Assembly (NCBI RefSeq): GCF_900473965.1
Contig: NZ_UCNJ01000009.1
Coordinates: forward strand, 25,591-89,590
Length of the DNA: 64,000 bases
DNA from: Synechococcus sp. UW179A
GTDB taxonomy: Bacteria > Cyanobacteriota > Cyanobacteriia > PCC-6307 > Cyanobiaceae
Reading direction: 5' to 3'
Shown: positions 38,969-47,351 of the stretch, piece after piece
Layout of the letters: each line of letters opens with the position of its first letter
Position numbering within the stretch: the stretch's first letter is position 1
Translations under genes and position numbers: made by a program
Notes under the pieces: model-generated
Database searches by the model: none
Told to the model about the DNA's origin: nothing
The model's input: only the letters and a program-made list of their open reading frames with translations

Positions 38969-39715
38969 GTGAAGTTCGCCTCCTGTCTTCTGGCCACTGC
39001 CATGGCCACATGCACTGTGGAGATGATCCCCGCGGTGAGCGTCCGAGCCGAGGTTGGAGTTGCCCAGGCCCTCAATGCGCCGCGGACCAATCTCACGCCA
39101 AGCCAAGCCAAAACGGCCGCCAGCAAACTTCTCAAGTCGATCCAAACGAAAAACGCCCAGGGCATCTACGAGCTATTGGCAACGCCCCTGAGATCAGCCA
39201 CCAGCGTGGATGCCATAAGCCAGCGCCTACAAAGCGCACCCTTGATTGAGTCTTTCCGGGTGGGCGCGATCAACCAGGGTCTTGACGACACGACCGTAGA
39301 AACGGTGGCAATCACCAACAGTGGCACCCGCGAACTGCCACTTCTATTGGTGCTCGATGACGACGGACAACTGCTGGCCTGGAAGTGGGTCGACACGATG
39401 CTCCCCATCGAACAAACCGCACTGAACTTTGTGAAGGATCTTGATGCCGGTCGTTGGGTCGCAGCCCGCTATTACCTGGACCTCGACTTTCAGAAGGAGA
39501 TCTCCCCAGCTGACCTCAAACGCAAATGGTCGAAGCTGGAGCGGGTCCTTGGGGGCGTGAAGAGCATCAAGAGCTCACTTGCAGCCTCGAGCAGCAGTGA
39601 GCAGCAGTTGGTGCTGGTCACGATCGAATTCGGCAACATGACCGACAATCTTTTCGTGATCTTCAACCGCCAGGGGCGGATCATCAACGTCGACTTCTCA
39701 GCTGATCTGGTCTGA
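38969..39715 (+). CDS. secreted hypothetical protein, DUF3887-like
   Basis: A protein of about 248 residues with a signal peptide (MKFASCLLATAMATCTVEMIPA, cleavage after VRA) and a soluble domain of alternating helices and strands. The segment ALNFVKDLDAGRWVAARYYLD, read in two parts, followed by FVIFNRQGRIINVDF, resembles DUF3887-type domains, which may bind small ligands. A GTG start at 38969 gives the cleanest signal peptide; a TTG at 38957 would add four residues. It precedes glgB but has a promoter-sized gap to it. Confidence 0.6.
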   Translation: MKFASCLLATAMATCTVEMIPAVSVRAEVGVAQALNAPRTNLTPSQAKTAASKLLKSIQTKNAQGIYELLATPLRSATSVDAISQRLQSAPLIESFRVGAINQGLDDTTVETVAITNSGTRELPLLLVLDDDGQLLAWKWVDTMLPIEQTALNFVKDLDAGRWVAARYYLDLDFQKEISPADLKRKWSKLERVLGGVKSIKSSLAASSSSEQQLVLVTIEFGNMTDNLFVIFNRQGRIINVDFSADLV

Positions 39716-39785
39716 AATCCCTGGCAGGGAAGGAGTTTGAGCGGGCTTTCCGCTTAAGCTCCCGGCCTACGAAAGCTCCGTCGAC

Positions 39786-42083
39786 ATGACCATCGCTGTG
39801 CAGGACTGGATGGTTGAGGACGCCCAGCGACTTGCGGAGTGTCGTCATGACTACCCCTTCTCCGTTCTCGGCCCTCAATCGCAGAACAACGGCGGCTGGG
39901 TGATCCGTGTCTGGATGCCCGAAGCCAATCATGTGACTCTTCTGATCGATGGAGAGGAAATTGCTATGGCAACTCCCCACCATCCCTGGATCTTCGAAGC
40001 AGAGGTCGGTCACAACCCAGGCAGTGCATACAGGATCCGCGTGAACCGTGGAGGGATCACCCATGAACAGCATGATCCCTGGGCTTTCCGTCAGGAATGG
40101 ATGGGCGAAATGGACCGCCATCTGTTCGCAGAGGGCAACCACCATCACATCTGGCGGCGCATGGGTGCCCATCGCTGTGATCAGGACGGAGTCCAGGGGG
40201 TGATGTTCTGCCTGTGGGCTCCCAACGCGCGCAGCGTCAGCGTGATTGGCAACCTCAACAGCTGGGATGGACGCCAACACCCCATGCAACAGCGCCTGGG
40301 AGGGATCTGGGAGCTCTTCGTCCCGGGACTGGCTGAAGGAGAGCTCTATAAGTATGAAATCCGTACCCAGGACGGCCACTGCTACCAGAAGGCCGATCCC
40401 TATGGCTTCCATCACGAAGTGCGTCCAGACACAAGCTCCCTGGTAAGCCACCTCGATGGTTTCAACTGGACCGACAGCAGCTGGATGCAGACACGGGAGA
40501 GCAGCAATGTGCTGGACCAGCCGATCTCTGTGTACGAGATGCACCTTGGGAGCTGGATTCATGCGTCCGCGGAAGAGCCTTTCATCGAGGCCGATGGCAG
40601 CCCAAGGACGCCTGTTCCCGCAGCAGATCTCAAGCCAGGCGCGCGTCTTCTCACCTACTCAGAACTGGCTGATCGGCTGATTCCTTATGTCAAGGAGAGG
40701 GGTTTCACGCACATCGAACTGATGCCGATCACCGAGCATCCATTTGATGGCTCCTGGGGTTATCAGGTCACTGGCTGGTATGCCCCCACCAGCCGTTACG
40801 GAACCCCAGATGAATTCCGGTCTTTCGTTGACCGCTGCCACGCCAAGGGCATCGGCGTGATCATCGACTGGGTGCCAGGTCACTTTCCCCGTGACAGTCA
40901 TGGCCTTGCCTTTTTCGATGGCTGCCATCTGTATGAACACGCCGATCCACGTATCGGCGAGCACAAGGAATGGGGCACGCTCATCTTCAACTACAGCCGC
41001 AACGAAGTGCGCAACTTCCTTGTGGCCAACCTGGTGTTCTGGTTCGACCAGTTCCACATCGACGGCATCCGGGTGGATGCGGTGGCCTCCATGCTCTACC
41101 GCGACTACCTGCGGCCGGACGGCGAGTGGCTACCCAATGAGAACGGCGGCCGTGAAAACACCGAAGCAGTGCGTTTCCTTCAGCAGGCCAATCACGTGCT
41201 CTTCCAGCATTTCCCAGGAGCACTGTCGATCGCGGAAGAATCGACCACCTGGCCGATGGTGACCCAACCCACCGACATTGGCGGCCTTGGATTCAACCTG
41301 AAATGGAACATGGGCTGGATGCACGACATGCTCGATTACTTCGAGCTGGATCCCTGGTTCCGTCAGTTTCATCAGAACAACATCACCTTCTCGATTTGGT
41401 ACACCTACACCGAGAATTTCATGCTTGCCCTAAGCCACGATGAAGTGGTGCACGGCAAGAGTCATCTCTTGCACAAGATGCCTGGAGACGACTGGCAGAA
41501 ATACGCGAACACGCGCGCTCTTCTGGCCTACATGTGGACTCATCCAGGCAAGAAAACCATCTTCATGGGCATGGAATTCGGTCAGCGAGCCGAATGGAAT
41601 GTATGGGGCGACCTGCAATGGGATCTGCTGAACCACGAACCGCATCAAGGGCTTCAGCTGCTGGTGGGTGATCTCAATGCTCTTTACAAGGCCGAACCAG
41701 CTTTGTGGAGGGATGACTTCGATCAGTTCGGCTTCCAGTGGATCGACTGCAACGACAATCGGCATTCAGTGATCAGCTTCATGCGCAGGGAAAGTAGTAG
41801 TGGAACTTGGCTTGTGGTGGTGGCCAATTTCACTCCTCAGAGCCATTCCCATTACAGAGTTGGCGTACCGCTGGCGGGCTTCTATGAAGAGATCTTCAAC
41901 ACGGATGCCTCCAAATATGGCGGCAGCAATCTGGGCAATATGGGTGGAAAACCCACCGATGAATGGGGCATCCACGGTTACGACAACTCCCTCGATCTCT
42001 GCCTGCCACCGTTAAGCCTGATGGTGTTCAGACACGATCCCAAACGCAGCCTGAGCGCTCTTGAACAAAGCAAGAGCGACTGA
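39786..42083 (+). CDS. glgB: 1,4-alpha-glucan branching enzyme
   Basis: Introduces alpha-1,6 branches into glycogen. The 765 residues contain an N-terminal carbohydrate-binding module, a GH13 TIM barrel with [14 protein letters not shown], the nucleophile in [12 protein letters not shown], the acid/base Glu in [10 protein letters not shown], and [11 protein letters not shown], and a C-terminal beta domain. The extra N-terminal residues are typical of bacterial GlgB. It supports glycogen storage during the day and works with glk and gap1 to use it. Confidence 0.97.
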   Translation: MTIAVQDWMVEDAQRLAECRHDYPFSVLGPQSQNNGGWVIRVWMPEANHVTLLIDGEEIAMATPHHPWIFEAEVGHNPGSAYRIRVNRGGITHEQHDPWAFRQEWMGEMDRHLFAEGNHHHIWRRMGAHRCDQDGVQGVMFCLWAPNARSVSVIGNLNSWDGRQHPMQQRLGGIWELFVPGLAEGELYKYEIRTQDGHCYQKADPYGFHHEVRPDTSSLVSHLDGFNWTDSSWMQTRESSNVLDQPISVYEMHLGSWIHASAEEPFIEADGSPRTPVPAADLKPGARLLTYSELADRLIPYVKERGFTHIELMPITEHPFDGSWGYQVTGWYAPTSRYGTPDEFRSFVDRCHAKGIGVIIDWVPGHFPRDSHGLAFFDGCHLYEHADPRIGEHKEWGTLIFNYSRNEVRNFLVANLVFWFDQFHIDGIRVDAVASMLYRDYLRPDGEWLPNENGGRENTEAVRFLQQANHVLFQHFPGALSIAEESTTWPMVTQPTDIGGLGFNLKWNMGWMHDMLDYFELDPWFRQFHQNNITFSIWYTYTENFMLALSHDEVVHGKSHLLHKMPGDDWQKYANTRALLAYMWTHPGKKTIFMGMEFGQRAEWNVWGDLQWDLLNHEPHQGLQLLVGDLNALYKAEPALWRDDFDQFGFQWIDCNDNRHSVISFMRRESSSGTWLVVVANFTPQSHSHYRVGVPLAGFYEEIFNTDASKYGGSNLGNMGGKPTDEWGIHGYDNSLDLCLPPLSLMVFRHDPKRSLSALEQSKSD

Positions 42084-42183
42084 GCCGTGCTCAGCGATGT
42101 GACGAACAGCTCAGCATGCCTGGAATCCAGCGTTTATGCACGGTTCCTTCAAGTAGGTTTCCGGGTGATTTGATTTCGGCTTG

Positions 42184-43242
42184 ATGAGCGACTCTCTACC
42201 TCTGTTACTGCGTGCAGCCCGCGGTGAAGCGGTGGAGCGTCCTCCGGTCTGGATGATGCGCCAGGCTGGTCGTTACATGAAGATCTACCGCGACCTGAGG
42301 GATCAGTACCCCAGTTTTCGCGAGCGCTCCGAGAACCCCGATCTCTCTTACGAGATTTCGATGCAGCCCTTCAGGGCCTTCAAGCCTGATGGCGTGATCT
42401 TGTTCTCCGACATCCTCACGCCTCTTCCCGGCATGGGCATCGACTTCGACATCGTCGAAAGCAAAGGGCCTCAGATCGGTGATCCAATCCGCAACATCGA
42501 CCAGGTCAATGCTTTGCGTCCTCTGATTCCAAGCGAATCAATGCCCTTTGTGGGCGAAGTGCTGGGTCGTTTACGTGAAAGCGTCGGCAATGAGGCTGCT
42601 GTGCTGGGTTTCGTTGGTGCTCCCTGGACGCTGGGTGCCTATGTGGTGGAGGGCAAAAGCAGCAAGAACTATGCGGTGATCAAGGCCATGGCCTTCCGTG
42701 AGCCAGAACTGCTGCACAAACTGCTCGACCATTTCGCCGAGTCCATTGCCAACTACCTGCGCTATCAGATCGATTCCGGGGCACAGGTCGTGCAGATGTT
42801 CGACTCCTGGGCCGGCCAACTCAGCCCAGCCGACTACGACGTCTTCGCAGCCCCCTACCAGAAAAAGGTGGTCGAATTGGTCAAACAGACCCATCCCGAC
42901 ACCCCATTCATCCTCTACATCTCCGGCAGCGCCGGTGTGATCGAACGGATGGCCCAGACCGGCGTGGACATCATCTCTCTCGACTGGACCGTGGATATGG
43001 CAGAGGCCTGTGCACGCCTGCCTGAACACATCGGAGTGCAGGGCAATGTGGATCCCGGCTTGCTGTTCGGAACCCCACAGGCCATTGAAGCTCGAATCGA
43101 TGATTGCGTTCGCAAGGCCCGAGGTCGCCGCCACATTCTTAATCTCGGCCATGGAATCCTCCCCGGCACGCCTGAGGACAATGGAGCTGCCTTCTTCACC
43201 GCTGGCAAGAGCGTGATGGACAGGGTCGGGGCTCTCGCTTGA
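42184..43242 (+). CDS. hemE: uroporphyrinogen decarboxylase
   Basis: Decarboxylates uroporphyrinogen III in the branch that leads to haem and chlorophyll. The 352 residues have the family signatures [14 protein letters not shown] near the N-terminus and [19 protein letters not shown] in the middle, and the C-terminal [19 protein letters not shown] immediately upstream (42181) is an unlikely start. The stop overlaps the next gene's TTG start by 4 bp. Confidence 0.97.
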   Translation: MSDSLPLLLRAARGEAVERPPVWMMRQAGRYMKIYRDLRDQYPSFRERSENPDLSYEISMQPFRAFKPDGVILFSDILTPLPGMGIDFDIVESKGPQIGDPIRNIDQVNALRPLIPSESMPFVGEVLGRLRESVGNEAAVLGFVGAPWTLGAYVVEGKSSKNYAVIKAMAFREPELLHKLLDHFAESIANYLRYQIDSGAQVVQMFDSWAGQLSPADYDVFAAPYQKKVVELVKQTHPDTPFILYISGSAGVIERMAQTGVDIISLDWTVDMAEACARLPEHIGVQGNVDPGLLFGTPQAIEARIDDCVRKARGRRHILNLGHGILPGTPEDNGAAFFTAGKSVMDRVGALA

Positions 43243-44246
43243 GTCAAACCACCACTCCGGCGCGCATCCTGATCACCGGTGCCAGCGGCTGTGTCGGTCA
43301 ATACACCAGCTCATGGCTGCTGGAGAACAGCGACGCTGAGCTGCTGCTCTGGCTGCGTGATCCCAGCAAACTCAATGCGATCTCAGCGGATCATCCAAGG
43401 ATCCAGTTGTTGGTGGGCGACCTTCGCGAGACCGATCGTTTCGCATCCGAGCTGGCCAGCGTGCACCGCGTGATCCACACAGCCACAGCCTGGGGTGATC
43501 CCGAGCGGGCCCAGCAGGTCAATGTGGTGGCAGTGAAGCGAATGCTGTCACTACTCAATCCATCATTGATCGAGCAGATCACGTATTTCTCCACAGCCAG
43601 CATCCTGGATCGACATCTGCAGCCCCTAACCGAAGCGCTGGCCTACGGCACTGAATACATCCAGACGAAGGCTCAGTGCTTGAAAGATTTGGAGGAGCAT
43701 CCTCTCGCCGAGAAAATCGTTGCCGTCTTTCCCACTCTGGTGTTTGGAGGCCGGGTCGACGGCAGCAGCCCTTTCCCCACCAGCTACCTCACCGAAGGAC
43801 TTGCGGAGGCAAGCAAATGGCTTTGGCTGGCTCGATTTCTTCGGGCCGATGCCAGTTTTCACTTCATCCATGCAGCAGACATCGCTGCAATTTGCGGCCA
43901 TCTCGCCACCCACCCGCATCAACGCAACCGGGAGCCCGGTCAGGGAGCTGTCCGCAGGATTGTGATGGGACAGAAGGTCATCAGCGTGAACGAAGCAGTA
44001 GTCAGCCTCTGCCGCTGGCGGGGAATTCGACGAACGCCTGGCATCCCTCTCTGGCCCTGGTTAATCGAAACACTGATCCGGGTGCTGCCGATCGAAGTCA
44101 ATGCCTGGGATCGCTTCTCCATTCGTCAGCGCCATTTCATTCATGAACCGGTGACCCAACCGGAGCGCTTTGGAGAAAAAAGCCATGCGCCAGACCTTGA
44201 GGCGGTCCTACAGGATTCAGGTTTACCGAGGCGAAGATCACCCTGA
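43239..44246 (+). CDS. NAD-dependent epimerase/dehydratase family protein
   Basis: A 335-residue short-chain dehydrogenase of the extended type. The Rossmann motif [14 protein letters not shown] and the [11 protein letters not shown] and YFSTAS regions fit nucleotide-sugar or carotenoid/chlorophyll-type epimerases, but the catalytic Tyr-x-x-x-Lys appears as YIQTK, which is normal. The substrate is unknown. It starts with TTG, overlapping the stop of hemE, so it is probably coupled to hemE. That adjacency hints at, but does not prove, a tetrapyrrole role. Confidence 0.8.
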   Translation: MSQTTTPARILITGASGCVGQYTSSWLLENSDAELLLWLRDPSKLNAISADHPRIQLLVGDLRETDRFASELASVHRVIHTATAWGDPERAQQVNVVAVKRMLSLLNPSLIEQITYFSTASILDRHLQPLTEALAYGTEYIQTKAQCLKDLEEHPLAEKIVAVFPTLVFGGRVDGSSPFPTSYLTEGLAEASKWLWLARFLRADASFHFIHAADIAAICGHLATHPHQRNREPGQGAVRRIVMGQKVISVNEAVVSLCRWRGIRRTPGIPLWPWLIETLIRVLPIEVNAWDRFSIRQRHFIHEPVTQPERFGEKSHAPDLEAVLQDSGLPRRRSP

Positions 44247-44254
44247 AGTGCCCC

Positions 44255-44260
44255 TATAAT
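44255..44260 (+). promoter_or_regulatory. -10 element of petE
   Basis: A perfect TATAAT lies 21 bp before the petE start, so the mRNA leader would be short. The matching -35 position (CGAAGA region) is poor. Confidence 0.4.
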
Positions 44261-44281
44261 TAGTCAACTTCAACAGTCGTC

Positions 44282-44641
44282 ATGCTGAAGAGCCTTAAAT
44301 CAATTTTCTACACCGCACTTGCCTTCGTGCTGGCCTGCACAGTGGGTGTCGCCTCTGCCAGTGCAGCCACCGTCGAGGTCAAGCTTGGCGCAGATTCAGG
44401 AATGCTGGCCTTCGAACCCAGTTCCGTCACGATCAAAGCTGGTGATACCGTCAAGTTTGTTAATAACAAGATGGCGCCTCACAACGCCGTCTTCGAAGGA
44501 CACGACGAATACAGCCACCCCGACCTGGCCTTCTCTCCTGGAGAATCTTGGGAAGAAACCTTCAGTGAAGCCGGCACCTACGACTTCTACTGCGAGCCCC
44601 ATCGTGGAGCAGGCATGGTTGGCCAAGTCATCGTGGAGTGA
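44282..44641 (+). CDS. petE: plastocyanin
   Basis: A copper protein that carries electrons from cytochrome b6f to photosystem I in the thylakoid lumen. The 119-residue precursor has a signal peptide ([20 protein letters not shown], cut after SASA). In the mature domain the copper ligands are the His in MAPHNAVFE and the Cys, His and Met in [17 protein letters not shown] strong terminator follows, and cytochrome c6 lies just beyond it, so the two exchangeable electron carriers are neighbours. Confidence 0.97.
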   Translation: MLKSLKSIFYTALAFVLACTVGVASASAATVEVKLGADSGMLAFEPSSVTIKAGDTVKFVNNKMAPHNAVFEGHDEYSHPDLAFSPGESWEETFSEAGTYDFYCEPHRGAGMVGQVIVE

Positions 44642-44682
44642 TCTTCTTGATCTCACCTGATTTTTCAGGTTTCAACACATTC

Positions 44683-44720
44683 AGACCCCAGATTGTCAAT
44701 GTTCACTCTGGGGTCTTTTC
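44683..44720 (+). terminator. Rho-independent terminator of petE
   Basis: A perfect 10-bp stem, AGACCCCAGA / TCTGGGGTCT, with a 14-base loop, followed by a T-run (TTTT). A second, weaker hairpin (ACCTGA tttt TCAGGT) lies closer to the petE stop at 44655-44670. Confidence 0.85.
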
Positions 44721-44767
44721 ATGTTTTTGATGATGGATAGGTTTGGCATAGAGATGAACGCCAAGGG

Positions 44768-45130
44768 ATGCCCAACCCTGCTTCTGTACTGGCACTGCTC
44801 CTGAGCCTCTGTCTGAGTTTCGGGGCCGCTCTGCCCGCAAGAGCCGTCACTGACCCAGATCTGTCCCATGGCGCGCAGCTATTCTCCAGCAACTGCGCTG
44901 CCTGCCATATGGGTGGCGGCAATGTCATCCGCGCCAGTCGCACTCTCAGCCTGGCCGACCTGCAGGCCTACCTCGACTCCTACAACCAGCATCCGATTGA
45001 AGCGATCGAAAACCAGATCGAGAACGGTAAAAATGCGATGCCTTCCTATGAAGGCAAGCTGAGTCTTACGGACATCGATGATGTTGCTGCATATGTGGAG
45101 AAACAGGCTGAAAAAGGTTGGTCACGATGA
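44768..45130 (+). CDS. petJ: cytochrome c6
   Basis: A haem protein that can replace plastocyanin as donor to photosystem I, favoured when copper is scarce. The 120-residue precursor has a signal peptide (ASVLALLLSLCLSFGAALP, cut after ARA). The haem-binding motif is CAACH, and the axial Met is in NAMPSYEGKLS. Its stop overlaps the start of the next gene, a Nif11-like protein, as ATGA. Confidence 0.95.
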   Translation: MPNPASVLALLLSLCLSFGAALPARAVTDPDLSHGAQLFSSNCAACHMGGGNVIRASRTLSLADLQAYLDSYNQHPIEAIENQIENGKNAMPSYEGKLSLTDIDDVAAYVEKQAEKGWSR

Positions 45131-45354
45131 GCCGAGAAGCATTGAGTTCTTTTGTTCATGCGCTCGAACACAGTGCAGCGCTCAGACGACAACTGCATGC
45201 ATGTTCAGATGATGCTGAGATCGTTTCCTTGGCAAGAAGTCTCGACTTCGCAGTAAATCGTGCTGATCTGATCGAAGACAAGCAGGCATCGACCTTGGAG
45301 AGCTGGTTCAGCCGCAGTGCTCTGGGAATCCGGCCGCCCGGCTGCACCAATTGA
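45127..45354 (+). CDS. Nif11-like protein translationally coupled to petJ
   Basis: A 75-residue protein whose first 50 residues fit the Nif11 leader-like domain (MSREALSSFVHALEHSAALR, then VSLARSLDFAVNRADL). It ends in RSALGIRPPGCTN, without a Gly-Gly or Gly-Ala site and without the Cys/Ser/Thr-rich core expected of a prochlorosin precursor. From family knowledge, many Nif11 domains are orphans with unknown roles. The ATGA overlap with cytochrome c6 argues for coordinated expression. I am fairly sure of the domain and not of any function. Confidence 0.7.
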   Translation: MSREALSSFVHALEHSAALRRQLHACSDDAEIVSLARSLDFAVNRADLIEDKQASTLESWFSRSALGIRPPGCTN

Positions 45355-45499
45355 AGCTTTGCAGCCCAGCGCAAAGCTGCGGCTGCGCAACACAAAGATC
45401 CAAAATAGTAGCAACAGTCACATTTTGAACTTCCTTTAAGGCTTTTACAAAGCAGCTTTGCTGGACGCTGCAGATCGACGAAAGTGCATTGGCTCGAGA

Positions 45500-45673
45500 A
45501 TGCTCATGAACGACACCGTTCACAACCGTCGCGGCACAAGCCTGAAATGGGAAACCAACGGAGAACTAGCCGGAGCCGATCTACGCAACATCCTGCATCG
45601 ACTTCAGGAAGCCGACCCCAATGCTCAGGGACTGAATCAATGCGACTTGGTTGATCGCCCACTGCAGAAGTGA
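45500..45673 (+). CDS. 57-aa hypothetical protein
   Basis: The frame starts with ATG (MLMNDTVHNRRGTSLKW) and has a regular protein-like composition with the helix DLRNILHRLQEADPNAQ. A second ATG two codons in (45506) is equally good. No family is recognised. Confidence 0.45.
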   Translation: MLMNDTVHNRRGTSLKWETNGELAGADLRNILHRLQEADPNAQGLNQCDLVDRPLQK

Positions 45674-45714
45674 TTGAACTGGTCAGGCAGCTGACTAAGC
45701 ACCAGTGACTGAGA

Positions 45715-46026
45715 TCAGCGCAGTTCTGCCATGCGATCAACACTGGATCCAATGCATTCAACAACGTATCCCTGCAACCCCTGGTCGTCGCTGCCTAGGT
45801 TCAGCCTGAAGAGATAGGCATTCACCCAGGCCGTTTCAGTGTTATTGGCGTCGTGTCCTCGGTCAGCAAAACCAGGTTTCTGATGAAACAGGTGCAGAAG
45901 GATCGCCAAAACATCCTGGCGGGTAAGGCTTTCAGGGTCGATTGACGGCAGTTGATCCCTGATCTCAAGAAAGGAAATCGAAGCTGAATAATCGAAATCT
46001 TCAGGTGTCACAACCGAGATCAGCAC
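45715..46026 (-). CDS. 103-aa acidic hypothetical protein
   Basis: A helical, acidic protein (FDYSASISFLEIRDQLPSID, LTRQDVLAILLHLFHQ). The frame extends upstream to 46212, but that part overlaps the plus-strand gene at 46080 and looks non-coding, so I place the start at the GTG at 46026. No known family. Confidence 0.45.
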   Translation of the reverse strand: MLISVVTPEDFDYSASISFLEIRDQLPSIDPESLTRQDVLAILLHLFHQKPGFADRGHDANNTETAWVNAYLFRLNLGSDDQGLQGYVVECIGSSVDRMAELR

Positions 46027-46079
46027 TGCCTCAATGTTGAGATGGTAGGAGCGCCAAACGCAATGACGATCAGTTAGCC

Positions 46080-46238
46080 ATGAGCCTTGAACAGAACGAC
46101 CGCCACCACTGGATCGAAGAAATCGCCTTTCTTGAAGCGCGCCTGAATGGCAGTCAGGGGGACATAGACCAAGAAGATCGAGCTGCCTGCGAAGAAGCCC
46201 TGAAAGCGGCAAAAATCAATCTTGCAACCTGTTGCTGA
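46080..46238 (+). CDS. 52-aa small acidic helical protein
   Basis: A clean ATG frame encoding MSLEQNDRHHWIEEIAFLEA followed by helix-forming residues and ending in TCC. It is on the opposite strand to the preceding gene and has a good protein-like composition. The paired cysteines at the very C-terminus are unusual. No family is recognised. Confidence 0.5.
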   Translation: MSLEQNDRHHWIEEIAFLEARLNGSQGDIDQEDRAACEEALKAAKINLATCC

Positions 46239-46269
46239 GCATTGCAGAACAGGGTGCTGAGATCGGGTC

Positions 46270-46500
46270 TCAGGAGCGCAGCGTATGGCAAGGGGAAACG
46301 AAGCTTTGGCGCTTGGCAAAGAGCTGCTTGCGAGGCCTAGAAGCACTCTGGAGACGAATCGTTTCAGACAAGAGCTTGGCCTGGAGTGACTTCTGACGGT
46401 TCTCTTGATCACGCCAGTACTGCTGGATCGTGCGAGGCCAATGCTCAGACACCCGGTCAAGCTTGGGAGTCTTCTCGCCGGAGATATTGATCACGGACAT
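46270..46500 (-). CDS. 76-aa basic hypothetical protein
   Basis: Starts with ATG at 46500 (MSVINISGEKTPKLDRVSEH) and then forms a basic helical stretch (WRDQENRQKSLQAKLLSETI). A longer frame to 46530 adds ten residues. The basic composition could suit nucleic-acid binding, but this is only an impression. Confidence 0.45.
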   Translation of the reverse strand: MSVINISGEKTPKLDRVSEHWPRTIQQYWRDQENRQKSLQAKLLSETIRLQSASRPRKQLFAKRQSFVSPCHTLRS

Positions 46501-46625
46501 GCAGCGCACCACCAATGAGGTCACTTCCAATCCCTAGCCAGGGCCCAACGGAGTGGCAGCAAGCTCGTCACTGCTGACATGAACTGATCCTGAACAAACA
46601 AAACCGATTCAGGGATTACGCCGGT

Positions 46626-46784
46626 TCAACGCTTGCCGGTCGACCTGGGGGAATCAACTTCACTTTTCAAATTGCAGCAGGGAAGCTGCTGGTGGTATTG
46701 AGCAGGTTCTCGCATCGCCCAGTACTCATCCACCACACCCAGAAGGTGAGAACTGATCCGGGCTAGCCATGACTGTTTCTTCAT
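46626..46784 (-). CDS. 52-aa hypothetical protein
   Basis: An ATG frame, MKKQSWLARISSHLLGVVDE, followed by a Pro- and Cys-containing tail (QQLPCCNLKSEVDS). The frame extends upstream to 46859, but the ATG at 46784 starts the more regular part. No family is recognised. Confidence 0.35.
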   Translation of the reverse strand: MKKQSWLARISSHLLGVVDEYWAMREPAQYHQQLPCCNLKSEVDSPRSTGKR

Positions 46785-46812
46785 CGCTTCATCCTGGCGA
46801 ACTGGAGCAGAT

Positions 46813-46998
46813 TCAGCCACGCGAAGCACCCTGCCAGTCTTTATTGCCGATCTTGCCATCGGAGTTCAACTCCAGAGTCCACTGCCTCCACTCTGAAGCA
46901 GAGGCTGGCGAAACAACCTCAACCAGAGCATTGTCGGTCCAGTAGTCGGGTGAATCGAGGATCCCCAAGTGCAGGGGACAGGACGGGGCAGCCTTCAC
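46813..46998 (-). CDS. 61-aa hypothetical protein
   Basis: An ATG frame (MKAAPSCPLHLGILDSPDYW) with a beta-like C-terminal part (EWRQWTLELNSDGKIGNKDW). It overlaps the end region of the divergent longer frame upstream of 47026 but not its likely start. No family is recognised. Confidence 0.35.
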   Translation of the reverse strand: MKAAPSCPLHLGILDSPDYWTDNALVEVVSPASASEWRQWTLELNSDGKIGNKDWQGASRG

Positions 46999-47025
46999 AA
47001 CCCACTCCTTCAGATTTGCTTAACT

Positions 47026-47199
47026 ATGGCCCAGACCTCGGTTGAGATGCAACTGCGCCTCAGGCAGCTCCTGGAAAGGCAAGGGGACCAAGGAGATATG
47101 AAGCTGGTGAAATCAAGGCTGACTTGGCGAACCAGCAAACCCAAGAACGGGCAGTTAATCGAAGTACAGCTTGCCGTTCTCTTCCTACGCAAACAGTGA
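47026..47199 (+). CDS. 57-aa hypothetical protein
   Basis: Starts with ATG (MAQTSVEMQLRLRQLLERQG), continues with LVKSRLTWRTSKPKNGQLI and ends in LFLRKQ. It is amphipathic and basic. It is the last of the cluster of tiny orphan genes before the RTX-like protein. Confidence 0.4.
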   Translation: MAQTSVEMQLRLRQLLERQGDQGDMKLVKSRLTWRTSKPKNGQLIEVQLAVLFLRKQ

Positions 47200-47351
47200 A
47201 GTTCAACTCCAGAGCAAGGCTCCCCAACAAAAATATCGAACACCAACAACAGCTCGGTCAAACAAATCAGAACATATTTGAATAAGTTAAAACGTTGGGC
47301 CCAAAGGACCCATATCCCCTGAGATCAAATTGGCGCGACCGCCACTAGCAA

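Noticed and set aside
39684..40562. Long minus-strand frame opposite glgB
   Set aside because: It is antisense to a well-supported enzyme and has no family resemblance.
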